Notes: generated by a model from the letters alone, not told the origin. Shown: positions 33,038-41,434, counted from the first letter of the stretch. The stretch is DNA of 64,000 bases from PALSA-505 sp036501145 (GCA_036501145.1 DASYAV010000133.1:124001-188000), one strand, 5' to 3'. A program made the numbers and translations.

Positions 33038-34347
33038 CTCGTCTCACCTCCCGTATTAAGTACGTACCGAGCGCCAAGCCTAGAGGCGGGCGGGTCCCGC
33101 ACAGTGGGCGTCACAGTGGCCGCACACCGGCCATACGGGATGTGCGGTCGCTGTGCGGCCGCGCGTTTGACCTCCGCCTGCCCCTGCCTGCGTAAACGCT
33201 GCAAACGAGCGCTGCAGCCACCGTACCTGGCAGCAGGGTTATCCACATGATGTGTCCGCGTCGCTGCGTAAAGCTGGTGAAGAGTTGGTACGGTAGTTGT
33301 GCCGTTGAACCAGGCGCGGCGTTGGGTTTCGTCACCTTCACCGTCTCGCAGAGCATTTGGCCGACTTATAGCGTGCGCTTGGCCTCGCCTCTCACGTATG
33401 GGGCGCTTTAATACTTCCGGTCTGCGATCAGATAACTCGACTGGAAATCTTTGCAGCCGATCCATAGCTGTTTGCAATGTCTTTAGCTCTTGTCCGATTC
33501 GATCAGACACTTCCCCAATCCTAGGAGGCCGCAGTAGGCCTAGGGTGTCTAGGCTGCCGAATCTATTTAGATCTGGCCAATACATGAGCGCATTTTGGAC
33601 CTCAGCTTCCCAGGCCTGGACATTTCTCAATAGATCTGAGCCCGCCTCCTTATCTGAGTTCGCTTCCGACTGAATGCCGCTTCGCAAGTCGCACCCTCTT
33701 TCGTGCAACTCCCGAAGGCTCTTGTCTCTTTTAGAGTAGTAGGCTTCTAGTCCAGCATGAGGTCTTGCACTGGCAATCTGATCGGCATCGGACTTAGGGT
33801 TTCTCGTATCATCATTTGCGGCACTCTCCAGTACCTTTAGCTGGTATTCGAGTCGCCCGAATGCCTGCCCAGAAATAGGTCTACTCACATCAACATCGGG
33901 AGCCTTCTGAAAGAGGGAAAGTATTTCATGCTGATTAGTAAGTGCCTCATTTACATCACCCTCCCATCTCACAAGCCTTCCTGGTATGCCGATGGGCAAG
34001 AGGCGATTTGTACCCCACCAGGCCATGTGGTTGCCTATGTTTGCCAACAATCCCTTGCCATCTGCGAATAGCTTACTGACAGATGGTGGTGGAGATGTTG
34101 ACAAGGCTGTCTGCTGGCTACGCAGTAGTCGTTGGTACTTGATCTGCCAGCGCAGCATTTCCCCGAGAGCCCACGTTGCGAGCACGGCCACAGCAACCAG
34201 CAGCCACCAGACTGCACCTTGATGGTGGGGTTGCCGGGCATAGCCGTACACGGCAACGCCGGTCGCCACCAAGCCAACTGCCCCATAGCCGATGCGCCAC
34301 GGTGACCAGCCTTCATCGAGCCACCGTTCGAAGGCGTGTATCTGCAT
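32959..34347 (-). CDS. Membrane-anchored protein of the island, end uncertain
   Basis: Frame of 462 residues. Two membrane segments near the N-terminus (IGYGAVGLVATGVAVYGYA; AVWWLLVAVAVLATWALG) precede a long helical cytosolic part with heptad-like stretches (about 100-320). From about residue 335 the composition changes to Arg/Ala-rich and the frame crosses the 114-bp repeat at 33111-33224 and the first 79 nt of the nuclease gene, so the true end is probably earlier or the tail is acquired. Lower GC than the surroundings. A -10-like TACGAT ends 6 nt before the ATG. No recognised family; a membrane effector or sensor is possible. Confidence 0.6.
   Translation of the reverse strand: MQIHAFERWLDEGWSPWRIGYGAVGLVATGVAVYGYARQPHHQGAVWWLLVAVAVLATWALGEMLRWQIKYQRLLRSQQTALSTSPPPSVSKLFADGKGLLANIGNHMAWWGTNRLLPIGIPGRLVRWEGDVNEALTNQHEILSLFQKAPDVDVSRPISGQAFGRLEYQLKVLESAANDDTRNPKSDADQIASARPHAGLEAYYSKRDKSLRELHERGCDLRSGIQSEANSDKEAGSDLLRNVQAWEAEVQNALMYWPDLNRFGSLDTLGLLRPPRIGEVSDRIGQELKTLQTAMDRLQRFPVELSDRRPEVLKRPIRERRGQAHAISRPNALRDGEGDETQRRAWFNGTTTVPTLHQLYAATRTHHVDNPAARYGGCSARLQRLRRQGQAEVKRAAAQRPHIPYGRCAATVTPTVRDPPASRLGARYVLNTGGETRCCLSQLRLPGSCRSEDRSSLRWVLG
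33111..33224. repeat. Copy L of a diverged 114-bp direct repeat
   Basis: Starts TCACAGTGGCCGCACA and ends GCTGCAGCCACCGT. It matches 36118-36230 in the same orientation with scattered changes. It holds two short dyads, the first TGGCCG-CACA-CGGCCA, and lies 74 nt upstream of the nuclease gene start. Confidence 0.85.
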
Positions 34348-34472
34348 GGCTATATCGTATGGTCAACGGGTTCGGTTGTAGGTCAGGCGTTGGCCACTCA
34401 TCTGAGTCGATCACAGGGCATGCAGGTGTGGTGCTCCGCCTCGCTAGGACGAGCCAAGGCCCCGTCCCTCAG

Positions 34473-35444
34473 CTAACCCCTTGCAGCGCCACCATCGGTG
34501 GAATCGTCGTCGATTCGTCGTATGTCCAACAGCCGGAATGCGCGGGTCTCCTGACCGGTCGTTGCGGACCACCGTGTGGTCTGCTCAGCAAGCACAGTGA
34601 CCCGGTGATTGTAATAGCGACCCAACCCGGCTGTGGTCTGGTCGTCAACCGATAGCCTGAGGCGACCCTGGTCTTCTGTCTGTAGCTCGGCTTTTGCAAT
34701 TTTACTAACGGTGATCAATGTACCAACCAGTTCTACAAGTCTTACATCGACCTCATTCAACTTGATGGCATTGCGAATTACTTTCGCTGACCGGCGTTGC
34801 AGCGAAGCCCGGCGGCGCTGACCGCGCGGGGAGCGCCAGGCGAAGTCCACGTCAATTTCATCTCGGACTACCTGGCTTACGAGTTCAGACAGATGCTTAG
34901 CCACCCTCGGGCCGAAACGGCGCAATTCCTCAGCTAGTGTCCCGGTCTCCAGTTCACCAGCCTCCGAGTGCTGCACGAGCGTAAAGAGTTCGCGCATGGC
35001 GCTATCTACCAGCGTCTCAGTTCCCGTGAGCTGCACCGCTTCGTTGCCAGATACTTCCTCGCCAGTACCGATCAAATGGAAGATTACCGACCCTGGCCGC
35101 ACGTCAGGCGACAAGCGCAACTCAGTTGCCCTGAGAATCTGACCACGAAGGGGACCGTAAACAGTTTGCTGGCTCGTAAGCGCTTGGCCAAGCGATGCGA
35201 TCGTCTCCTGGATAGCGCTAAGTATAGCGGCTGCCTCCCGGACAGGAATCTCCTGTCCTTGAACCCCAGGACCATGCAGGCGGATGTCGACTTCGGACCG
35301 GTCTGGTAGTACAACCTCGCCCAGGGTCTCGTGCAGTGACCGAATACTCAGCCGCGCCAGTTCCTCGGGATCACTAACCGGCTCGATATCGGCCGCCAAG
35401 ACTTGACGGCGTAGTTCCTCAAAGCGCTCATCACGGGTAGCCAC
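34473..35444 (-). CDS. Unknown island protein linked to the nucleotidyltransferase
   Basis: 323 residues from GTG 35444, with GGAGG 9 nt upstream; it overlaps the end of the nucleotidyltransferase gene by 14 nt. A helical N-terminus is followed by an alpha/beta region (SEVDIRLHGPGVQGQEIPVRE; AILSAIQETIASLGQAL; GSVIFHLIGTGEEV), a central helical part rich in Glu/Arg, and a basic segment (RSPRGQRRRASLQRRSAK) that could contact nucleic acid. I do not recognise the family and see no catalytic motif. Tight coupling suggests it acts with the nucleotidyltransferase. Confidence 0.7.
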   Translation of the reverse strand: MATRDERFEELRRQVLAADIEPVSDPEELARLSIRSLHETLGEVVLPDRSEVDIRLHGPGVQGQEIPVREAAAILSAIQETIASLGQALTSQQTVYGPLRGQILRATELRLSPDVRPGSVIFHLIGTGEEVSGNEAVQLTGTETLVDSAMRELFTLVQHSEAGELETGTLAEELRRFGPRVAKHLSELVSQVVRDEIDVDFAWRSPRGQRRRASLQRRSAKVIRNAIKLNEVDVRLVELVGTLITVSKIAKAELQTEDQGRLRLSVDDQTTAGLGRYYNHRVTVLAEQTTRWSATTGQETRAFRLLDIRRIDDDSTDGGAARG

Positions 35445-36006
35445 TGAGGGGCACCTCCAGATAGCCACGTCGTGGTGGCGCATCGGCGGGTCCAGGCGGG
35501 ACGGTTGGGGGGTTGCACCTCTGTCGTTGCCAGAAGTCATCCCAGTGACCGCGCATCCAGTAGTAGTTGTCTCCTTCGCCGTTGCGCCCTGGGCTCTGGG
35601 GTTGTGGTATGCATTCCCAAGCGACAACATAGCTATCCAGCTTGAGGCCAAGCTGAGCCTTGACTTGGCCGCCAGTCGCGAACAAGGTGATGATCTTCTG
35701 CTCGTCTGGGCTGCGGGTGCGCATGTCGGCACCGTTGATCACGAAAGTCGCATCAAGATCATTTTGGTCAACCTTGCTCGTTGTGAAGCTGCCGCCCAGC
35801 CAGGCAGCGTGGACTGTCACAGCACTCTCAAGCAGACGAGCACCCTGCTGCCAATCACGCCAAATCCCCGTCCGCGTTGCCGAGGTGGAGAACTCTGCCG
35901 CTTCCACGAAGACAGCCTCAGCCTCGGACTCAGAGCACACGTGCCGCCCGAGCGGCAGTAAGCCAGTCGCTGGGTCTCGCGTTGGGACCACTAGCAACCC
36001 CCGCAC
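35431..36006 (-). CDS. Nucleotidyltransferase-fold protein
   Basis: 191 residues from GTG 36006. The pattern hG[GS]-x9-Dh[DE]h of the polymerase-beta superfamily is met by LGGSFTTSKVDQNDLDATF (Gly72, Ser73, Asp83, Asp85). The protein looks like small uncharacterised NTase-like families (I think of DUF6932) found in mobile and defence regions. Such NTases modify tRNA, proteins or antibiotics, or serve as antitoxins of MNT type. No clear ribosome-binding site; TACTAT (36032-36037) could be the -10. First gene of the one-strand island set. Confidence 0.7.
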   Translation of the reverse strand: MRGLLVVPTRDPATGLLPLGRHVCSESEAEAVFVEAAEFSTSATRTGIWRDWQQGARLLESAVTVHAAWLGGSFTTSKVDQNDLDATFVINGADMRTRSPDEQKIITLFATGGQVKAQLGLKLDSYVVAWECIPQPQSPGRNGEGDNYYWMRGHWDDFWQRQRCNPPTVPPGPADAPPRRGYLEVPLSGYP

Positions 36007-36117
36007 CTAGTGAGTCGTTGCGTCTGCGCGAATAGTACGTGACCCGATGCGGCCCGCGCAGATGCCCCGCCATCGTCGTGTCGGCCGGAGTGATCGGGGT
36101 GTCCGCTCACAGTCCCC

Positions 36118-36230
36118 TCACAGTGGCCGCACAGCGGCCATACGTGGGGGCGGCCGCTGTCCGGCCGCGCGTTGCCTTCTGCTTGCCCCCTGCCTGCGTG
36201 AACGCTGCAAACGGGCGCTGCGGCCACCGT
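36118..36230. repeat. Copy R of the diverged 114-bp direct repeat
   Basis: Starts TCACAGTGGCCGCACA and ends GCTGCGGCCACCGT. The first dyad is TGGCCGC-ACA-GCGGCCA; the second is GCGGCCG-CTGTC-CGGCCGC. It lies 111 nt upstream of the nucleotidyltransferase gene, in the same relative direction as copy L lies upstream of the nuclease gene. Its right half is also the left arm of the palindrome 36181-36319. Confidence 0.85.
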
Positions 36231-36319
36231 GCCCGACCTCACCCCCACCCCAAGGGGACCCGAGGGTGAGGTCGGGCACGGCAACCACAGCAAATGCAGC
36301 ACACAGGCAGGGGGCAAGC
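36181..36319. repeat. 139-nt imperfect palindrome with an 18-bp perfect core
   Basis: Outer arms GCTTGCCCCCTGCCTG (36181-36196) and its exact reverse complement (36304-36319). Inner perfect 18-bp arms 36227-36244 and 36264-36281 surround a 19-nt loop that itself holds CCCCAAGGGG. Between the perfect blocks the arms still align with gaps. It could act as a bidirectional terminator between the island and the MFS gene, or mark an element end. Confidence 0.8.
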
Positions 36320-36470
36320 TCCAGTCAAACGGCGGGAAGCTCAGGGAAGCCCGCTCCGTGGTGAATCGGTGGCGGATCCGTGGTGACCACGGATGCCGCG
36401 CCACCCGCACCGGCGGGACGCTGCCAGTCAGGGACAGCCCATGAAGGGCGATGACGGGGAGCGTGCAGAC

Positions 36471-37784
36471 ATGACCATTGAGAACGCGCCGCCGGGCACC
36501 ATCCGCGCGGCCCTGCGCTACCGGGGCTTCCGCTGGCTGCTGGCGGCGCTGGCCGTGTCGCAGATCGGCGACTGGCTGTACAACCTGGCCTTGGTCGTGC
36601 TGGTGTACGACCGTACCCACTCGCCGCTGTGGGCCGGGGTGACCACGGCGGCCCGGGTCGTCCCGATGGTCGCGCTGGGCCCGCTGGGTGGGATCGCCGC
36701 CGACCGGCTGGGCCGCCGCCGCCTCATGATCGGCTGTGACCTGGCCCGGATGGCGCTGATGCTGCTGCTCGCCCTGGTGGCTGCGGCGCGGCTGCCGATC
36801 CTGCTCGCCCCGCTCATCGCGGCCCTGGCCACCGCGGCCGCCGCGCCGTATCTGCCGTGCACCTCCGCGATCACGCCGCGGGTGGTGGCGGATGACGCGG
36901 ACCTGCCCGGCGCGAACGCGGCGCGCTCGGCGGTGACCGGGCTCGGCATCGTCGGCGGTCCGGCCCTCGGCGGCCTGCTGCTGCTGCTCGGCTCGCCCAC
37001 GCTGGCCTTCGTGGTGAATGCGCTCACGTTCGGGTTCGCCGCGCTGTGCATCCCGGCGGTCGGCGGCGCCGCGGTGTTCCGCGCCAGCCGCCAGCCCGGG
37101 CGCCGGGTCGGCCTGCGGCACGACCTGGCCAGCGGCGCGGCGGCGCTGCGCGCCAACCCGGCGGCGCTGCGGCTGATCGGCGCCGACGTCATGTGCAGCG
37201 TGCTGTACGGCGCGCAGACCGTCCTGCTGCTCGCGGTGGCGCGCCGGGTCGGGCTGGGCGCGGGCGGCTACGGCTACCTGTTCGCCGGCATAGGGGTGGG
37301 CGGCCTGATCGGCACCGCGCTGGCCGGCCGGGCGATCCGCTGCCCGCACCCCCGCTACGTGCTGGCCGCCGCGCTGACCGTCGCCGGGTTGCCGATGTCG
37401 CTGCTCGCGGCGGTGCACTGGCCCGCCGTGGCCATCGGCCTGACCGGCCTGACCGGCACCGGCGCCCTGATCGTGGAGATCATGACCGAGACCTGCCTGC
37501 AGCGGACGCTGGACGAGGAGGTCTTCGGGCGGGCCTACGGCCTGGCAATCCCGGCGGCCCTGGCCGGCATCGTCGCCGGGTCGCTGATCGCCCCGCTGCT
37601 CAGCGGGGCGCTGGGTACGCCGGGTGCGCTCGCCGCCACCGGCGGCGCGGTGCTCTGCTATGCGGCCCTGCTGCTGCGCAGGCCGCGCACCGCCTCAGCC
37701 ACCGCCCAGGTACACACTCCCGCACCGCAGACCGGCGCAGCCGTCAAGGCCATCACAGCCACCGCCACCACCGGCGGCGAGTAG
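36471..37784 (+). CDS. MFS exporter (macrolide/enterobactin-efflux type)
   Basis: A 437-residue major-facilitator protein with 12 segments and loop 2/3 motif GIAADRLGRRRLMIG. The start RYRGFRWLLAALAVSQIGDWLYNLALVV is typical of the MFS_3 efflux group. ATG 36471 has GGGGAG 9 nt upstream; ATG 36441 is an alternative with AGGGA. It stands alone between the palindrome and a converging two-component system. Substrate unknown. Confidence 0.87.
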   Translation: MTIENAPPGTIRAALRYRGFRWLLAALAVSQIGDWLYNLALVVLVYDRTHSPLWAGVTTAARVVPMVALGPLGGIAADRLGRRRLMIGCDLARMALMLLLALVAAARLPILLAPLIAALATAAAAPYLPCTSAITPRVVADDADLPGANAARSAVTGLGIVGGPALGGLLLLLGSPTLAFVVNALTFGFAALCIPAVGGAAVFRASRQPGRRVGLRHDLASGAAALRANPAALRLIGADVMCSVLYGAQTVLLLAVARRVGLGAGGYGYLFAGIGVGGLIGTALAGRAIRCPHPRYVLAAALTVAGLPMSLLAAVHWPAVAIGLTGLTGTGALIVEIMTETCLQRTLDEEVFGRAYGLAIPAALAGIVAGSLIAPLLSGALGTPGALAATGGAVLCYAALLLRRPRTASATAQVHTPAPQTGAAVKAITATATTGGE

Positions 37785-37801
37785 CAGCCGACAGGCCGGG
37801 G

Positions 37802-38458
37802 TCAGACGTTCAGCCAGCCGCGTTCGCCGGCGATGCGCAGCGCCTCGGCCCGGTTGCGGGCCCCGGTCTTCTGGATGCAGGCGGACAGGTAGTTGCGCAC
37901 CGTTCCTTCGGACAGGTAGAGCCGGGCCGCGATGTCGCTGATCATCGACCCGTCGGCGGAGGCGGCGAGCACGTCACGTTCCCGCTGGGTCAGCGGGTTG
38001 CCCCCCTCGGCGAGGGCGGCAGCGGCCAGGTCGGGGTCGATGACCCGGCCGCCGGCCAGCACCGTGCGCACGGTCTGCGCGAGCTTGTCCCCCGGTGAGT
38101 CCTTGACCAGGAACGCCGACACGCCCGACTCCATCGCGCGGCGCATGAACCCCGGCCGGCCGAAGGTGGTCAGGATCACGATCTTGACGTCGGGCCTGGC
38201 CCGGTGCAGTTCGGCGGCGGCGGTCAGACCGTCCATCCCGGGCATCTCTATGTCCAGCAACGCGACGTCGGCGGCGTGCCCGGTGGCCGCGGCCACGACC
38301 TCGTCGCCCCGGCCGACCTGCGCGACGACCCGGATGTCGTCCTCGAACGACAGCAGCGCGGCCAGCGCCTCGCGGATCATCGTCTGGTCCTCGGCGATCA
38401 GCACCCGGATGGCCGCGGCCGGCTCACCCGGCTGCGCCGGATCAGGTTGCCCGTTCAC
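37802..38458 (-). CDS. NarL/LuxR-family response regulator
   Basis: A 218-residue response regulator: receiver domain with Asp69 as phosphoacceptor (ALLDIEMPGMDG), acidic pocket Asp24 and the Lys in LVKDSP, followed by a LuxR-type helix-turn-helix (LTQRERDVLAASADG; SEGTVRNYLSACIQKTGARNR). GTG start at 38458 has a poor ribosome-binding site but lies 23 nt after the kinase stop, so coupling is likely. It forms a DesK/DesR-like pair with the upstream kinase. Targets are unknown. Confidence 0.92.
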   Translation of the reverse strand: MNGQPDPAQPGEPAAAIRVLIAEDQTMIREALAALLSFEDDIRVVAQVGRGDEVVAAATGHAADVALLDIEMPGMDGLTAAAELHRARPDVKIVILTTFGRPGFMRRAMESGVSAFLVKDSPGDKLAQTVRTVLAGGRVIDPDLAAAALAEGGNPLTQRERDVLAASADGSMISDIAARLYLSEGTVRNYLSACIQKTGARNRAEALRIAGERGWLNV

Positions 38459-38481
38459 ACCGGAACCGTAGCGCTGGCCGG

Positions 38482-39780
38482 TCACCTGCGTGCGGGTGGC
38501 ACGGCCAGCGCCGGCGTGTCCGGCACGGTGACGGTGACCCGCAGCCCGGAGCCGCCGCGGCCCGCGGTGGCGGCGGGCGCGAACGAGAGCCGCCCGCCGA
38601 GCGCGGTCACCCGCTCGGACATGCCGTGCAGGCCGTGGCCGCCGGCCAGGCTCCCGGGCGGCGCTCCGGCCAGCCCTGCCGGGCCGTCCACAGGGCTGCC
38701 CGCCGCGCTGCCGGGCAGCCCGTGCCCGTCGTCGGACACTTCGACGGACAGTTCGCCGTCCCGCTGGACCAGCCGGATCTGGCAGTGCCTGGCCGCGGAG
38801 TGGCGGATTACGTTGGTCACCGCCTCGCGCAGGCACCAGGCCAGCGCCGCCTCGGCGTCGGCGTCGAAGGTGCCCGAGCGCAGGGTCAGGGCGGGGTCGT
38901 CCGCCAGGCCGATGCCCGCCGCCTCCAGGGCGCTGCGCGCGGTGATGACCTCGACCGCGAGCGTCGGCCGCCGGTAGCCGCTGACCGCCTCCCTGATGTC
39001 GTGCAGGGTCTGCCTGCTGACCCGGTTGATGTCGTCGGCCTCGGCGAGCACCCGGTCGCGCTCCGCGGATTCCGGCAGCCGGTCCAGCAGCCGGCGCATC
39101 AGGTCCGACTTCAGCGTGATCATCGACAGCGACTGCCCGGTCAGGTCGTGCATGTCCCGGGCCAGCCGCAGCCGTTCTTCGCTGGCGGCGAGTTTCGCCA
39201 CGGTCTCCTTGGCCTGGCTCAGCTCACGCAGCAGCGAGATCTGGTGCCGCACCCCCGCCGTCGCCAGGCCGATGAACGCCACCGGCAGCAAGTCAGACAG
39301 GAACAACCCCATGTCGGCGTGCGAGGTCCAGGCCAGCACCGCGTAGCAGCCGGTGACCACGGCTACCGCGCGCATCGCGGGTCCCCGGAACGGGAACACC
39401 CAGCCGGTGGCGGACGACACGAAGATCCACAGCACGAGCCAGTCCTTGCCGTAGACGACGCAGGCGATCACGGCCAGCGCGCACAGACTCCCGTATCCCC
39501 AATGGGCTATCCGCGGCTGTCTCTCCCATACGGTCACGGTCACGAGGAACGCGCCGCAAAACGCCACGATGAGGATCACCCCGCCGGCGGCCCACAGCGC
39601 CGTGTGGTGATGGCCGAACAGGTTCTGCACCGGCTGGATGAGATAGAGGAACCAGACAGCGGTGAAAAAGTACCGCACCATCTGCACGCGCAGCGGCGGC
39701 GTCTGCAGCCAGACCCCCTGCGCCGTGCCCTGCCGGCTGGAGTCCGCCATCTGATCCGTCACCTCGCCGCCTTCGGTCAC
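38482..39780 (-). CDS. DesK-like sensor histidine kinase
   Basis: A 432-residue kinase: five or six membrane segments in residues 37-175, a HisKA_3 dimerisation domain with His211 (ARDMHDLTGQSL), and a HATPase_c domain (CLREAVTNVIRHSAA; VSDDGHGLPG; GLHGMSERVTALGG). The absence of an outside sensor domain suggests sensing within or at the membrane, as DesK senses lipid order. Start GTG 39780 is the longest; ATG 39750 is also possible. Partner of the following response regulator. Confidence 0.9.
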   Translation of the reverse strand: MTEGGEVTDQMADSSRQGTAQGVWLQTPPLRVQMVRYFFTAVWFLYLIQPVQNLFGHHHTALWAAGGVILIVAFCGAFLVTVTVWERQPRIAHWGYGSLCALAVIACVVYGKDWLVLWIFVSSATGWVFPFRGPAMRAVAVVTGCYAVLAWTSHADMGLFLSDLLPVAFIGLATAGVRHQISLLRELSQAKETVAKLAASEERLRLARDMHDLTGQSLSMITLKSDLMRRLLDRLPESAERDRVLAEADDINRVSRQTLHDIREAVSGYRRPTLAVEVITARSALEAAGIGLADDPALTLRSGTFDADAEAALAWCLREAVTNVIRHSAARHCQIRLVQRDGELSVEVSDDGHGLPGSAAGSPVDGPAGLAGAPPGSLAGGHGLHGMSERVTALGGRLSFAPAATAGRGGSGLRVTVTVPDTPALAVPPARR

Positions 39781-39879
39781 CTACATGCTGCCATCCCTGC
39801 GATGATCTGCGGCAGTGCCGAGCCTCCGGGGTCCCGGCATGACATATGTCATGGCCGATCGCTAGTCAGCCGGTGCCCG

Positions 39880-40551
39880 TCAGGCCGTACGGGCCAGCCG
39901 GAGCGCGGCGGCGACCAGCCGGTGTGCCCGCTCCCGGGCGGCCGGCTCGTGTGTCACGGTCTCGGCGACGAGCGCGTCCGGGTCAACGCCGGCCCGCTCG
40001 GCGTCCGCCCGGCCGCCGGCGTCCAGCCAGCCGCGCAACTGGGCACCGTCCACCTCCGGATGGAACTGAACGGCCAGGTGCCTGCCCAGAGTGAACGCCT
40101 GCACGCCGACCTCGTTGCGGGCCAGCACGCGGGCCTGCCGCGGCGGATGGCACTGGTCGCCGTGGAACTCCAGCCACGGGCCGGTCGGGACAAGCTCCGG
40201 GTCGTCCGTGCTGATCTTGGTCCAGCCGATCTCTTTCCTCGGTGCCGGGGTCACCCGGCCGCCGAACGCCGCGGACATCGCCTGTGCGCCGAAACAGATG
40301 CCGAGCACCGGCACCCCCGCCTCGTCCGCCCGGCGCAGCCAGGCCAGCTCGTCGGCGATCCAGGGCAGCTCCGGGTCATACACCGAATAGCTCGCGCCGA
40401 GCACGACGATTTGGCTGGCCTGCTCGGGCGCGGGCAGGTCCCCCTCCTTAGGGAACAGATGCACGGTCAGGCTCGCCCCGTGGGCGGCGAACGCGCCGCC
40501 GATGAATCCGGCCGAGTCCTCGACGTGATGGCGGGCAACCAGGACGTGCAT
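39880..40551 (-). CDS. Class I glutamine amidotransferase-like protein
   Basis: A 223-residue single-domain glutamine amidotransferase of the GMP-synthase-like, gamma-glutamyl-hydrolase type. The triad is complete: Cys86 in GICFGAQ, His163 and Glu165 in QFHPEVD. Standalone members act on gamma-glutamyl compounds or have unknown partners. ATG 40551 has GGAAGG upstream; an in-frame extension would run through the 21-bp repeat and is unlikely. No synthase subunit lies nearby. Confidence 0.88.
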   Translation of the reverse strand: MHVLVARHHVEDSAGFIGGAFAAHGASLTVHLFPKEGDLPAPEQASQIVVLGASYSVYDPELPWIADELAWLRRADEAGVPVLGICFGAQAMSAAFGGRVTPAPRKEIGWTKISTDDPELVPTGPWLEFHGDQCHPPRQARVLARNEVGVQAFTLGRHLAVQFHPEVDGAQLRGWLDAGGRADAERAGVDPDALVAETVTHEPAARERAHRLVAAALRLARTA

Positions 40552-40578
40552 GGGCGCCTTCCGATAGCCGGCGAGCTG

Positions 40579-40620
40579 GGTGTGCTCCAGGCAAAGACTG
40601 GTGTGCTCCAGGTTAAAGCT
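40579..40620. repeat. Two 21-bp direct repeats upstream of the amidotransferase
   Basis: GGTGTGCTCCAGGCAAAGACT and GGTGTGCTCCAGGTTAAAGCT stand in tandem 28 nt upstream of the - strand start. They are placed where an operator could be, but no dyad is evident. Confidence 0.6.
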
Positions 40621-40716
40621 GCCCGCCCGCCGGGAACAGCCGAGCCTGCCCACCCGTTGCGCTTGCGTAGCCTGAGTACCCTCCCCCGAACCCTGCTCGC
40701 GTGAAGGTGGTCGTGC

Positions 40717-41106
40717 GTGGTTGTTCTGCTCCTTGTTGCCGGTGTGCTGCTCGTGCTCTTGGCGGCCGATCGCCTGGTCAAGGCCCGGGTGCGGGCCCGC
40801 TGGCGGCGGCAGATGACAAGCCGGCTGGCGGAGGTGACGGTCAGAGCGGACGATCAGCAGCAGCGGCGGGTGGCCGCGGCGCAGGCGAGCAAGGCGCTGA
40901 CCTCGGTCATGCCCGCCATCAAGCGGCCCCCGCTGGGTCCGCCCGGTGGGCCGCCGAACGGCTCACCGAAGCGGCGCGGCGGCAACGAGCACACCGGCCC
41001 GCATGCCGCCCGCGGCTCCACGCATCCCGGCGGCCGGGCCTCGGCCTCAGGCGGCCGGGCCTCCCGGGCCGACCAGCAGCCTGGCCGTTCCGCGGACCGC
41101 TCCTAG
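40717..41106 (+). CDS. Small membrane-anchored basic protein
   Basis: 129 residues from GTG 40717. One N-terminal membrane helix (VVLLLVAGVLLVLLAADRLV) is followed by a basic helix (KARVRARWRRQM), an Ala-rich helical part and a disordered Pro/Gly/Arg tail. Probably anchored with the rest inside. No recognised family; its stop is 7 nt from the converging gene's end. Confidence 0.6.
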   Translation: MVVLLLVAGVLLVLLAADRLVKARVRARWRRQMTSRLAEVTVRADDQQQRRVAAAQASKALTSVMPAIKRPPLGPPGGPPNGSPKRRGGNEHTGPHAARGSTHPGGRASASGGRASRADQQPGRSADRS

Positions 41107-41113
41107 GCCCGCC

Positions 41114-41395
41114 TCAGCTGACGATGGTCCTGGGTAGCGGGCCCGGTGAGCGGGACTGGGCGGCCGAACCCTCGGGCTGCCCGGCCGGGTGCTCGACCAG
41201 GGCGATGACCCGGCTGGCCATGAAGCGGGCGGTCCGCACCGGGGTGCCGGTGCGGGTCACCTCGCTGACCTCGATCACGCCGCGCCGGTTGGTGATGTCC
41301 ACCCGCCGTCCGGCCCGGGTCGCGGACACCTCGTAGGTGCGGGCTCCGGCTCCCTCCCCGGCGTCGATCACGATCTCGACTCGGTCACCCTTCAT
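41114..41395 (-). CDS. Small beta-rich unknown protein
   Basis: 93 residues, ATG 41395 with GGGAGG upstream. Predicted beta strands alternate through residues 1-65 (VEIVIDAG; RTYEVSAT; RVDITNRRGVIEVSEVTR; RTARFMASRVIALV), followed by a short disordered tail. The pattern suggests a small barrel or SH3-like fold, but no family is recognised. It is immediately downstream of the LigD polymerase gene on the same strand (39 nt), so the two may be co-transcribed. Confidence 0.65.
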   Translation of the reverse strand: MKGDRVEIVIDAGEGAGARTYEVSATRAGRRVDITNRRGVIEVSEVTRTGTPVRTARFMASRVIALVEHPAGQPEGSAAQSRSPGPLPRTIVS

Positions 41396-41434
41396 CCGGC
41401 CTCCCGGTCTGCGATATCAGTTCGGCTGCATGCG

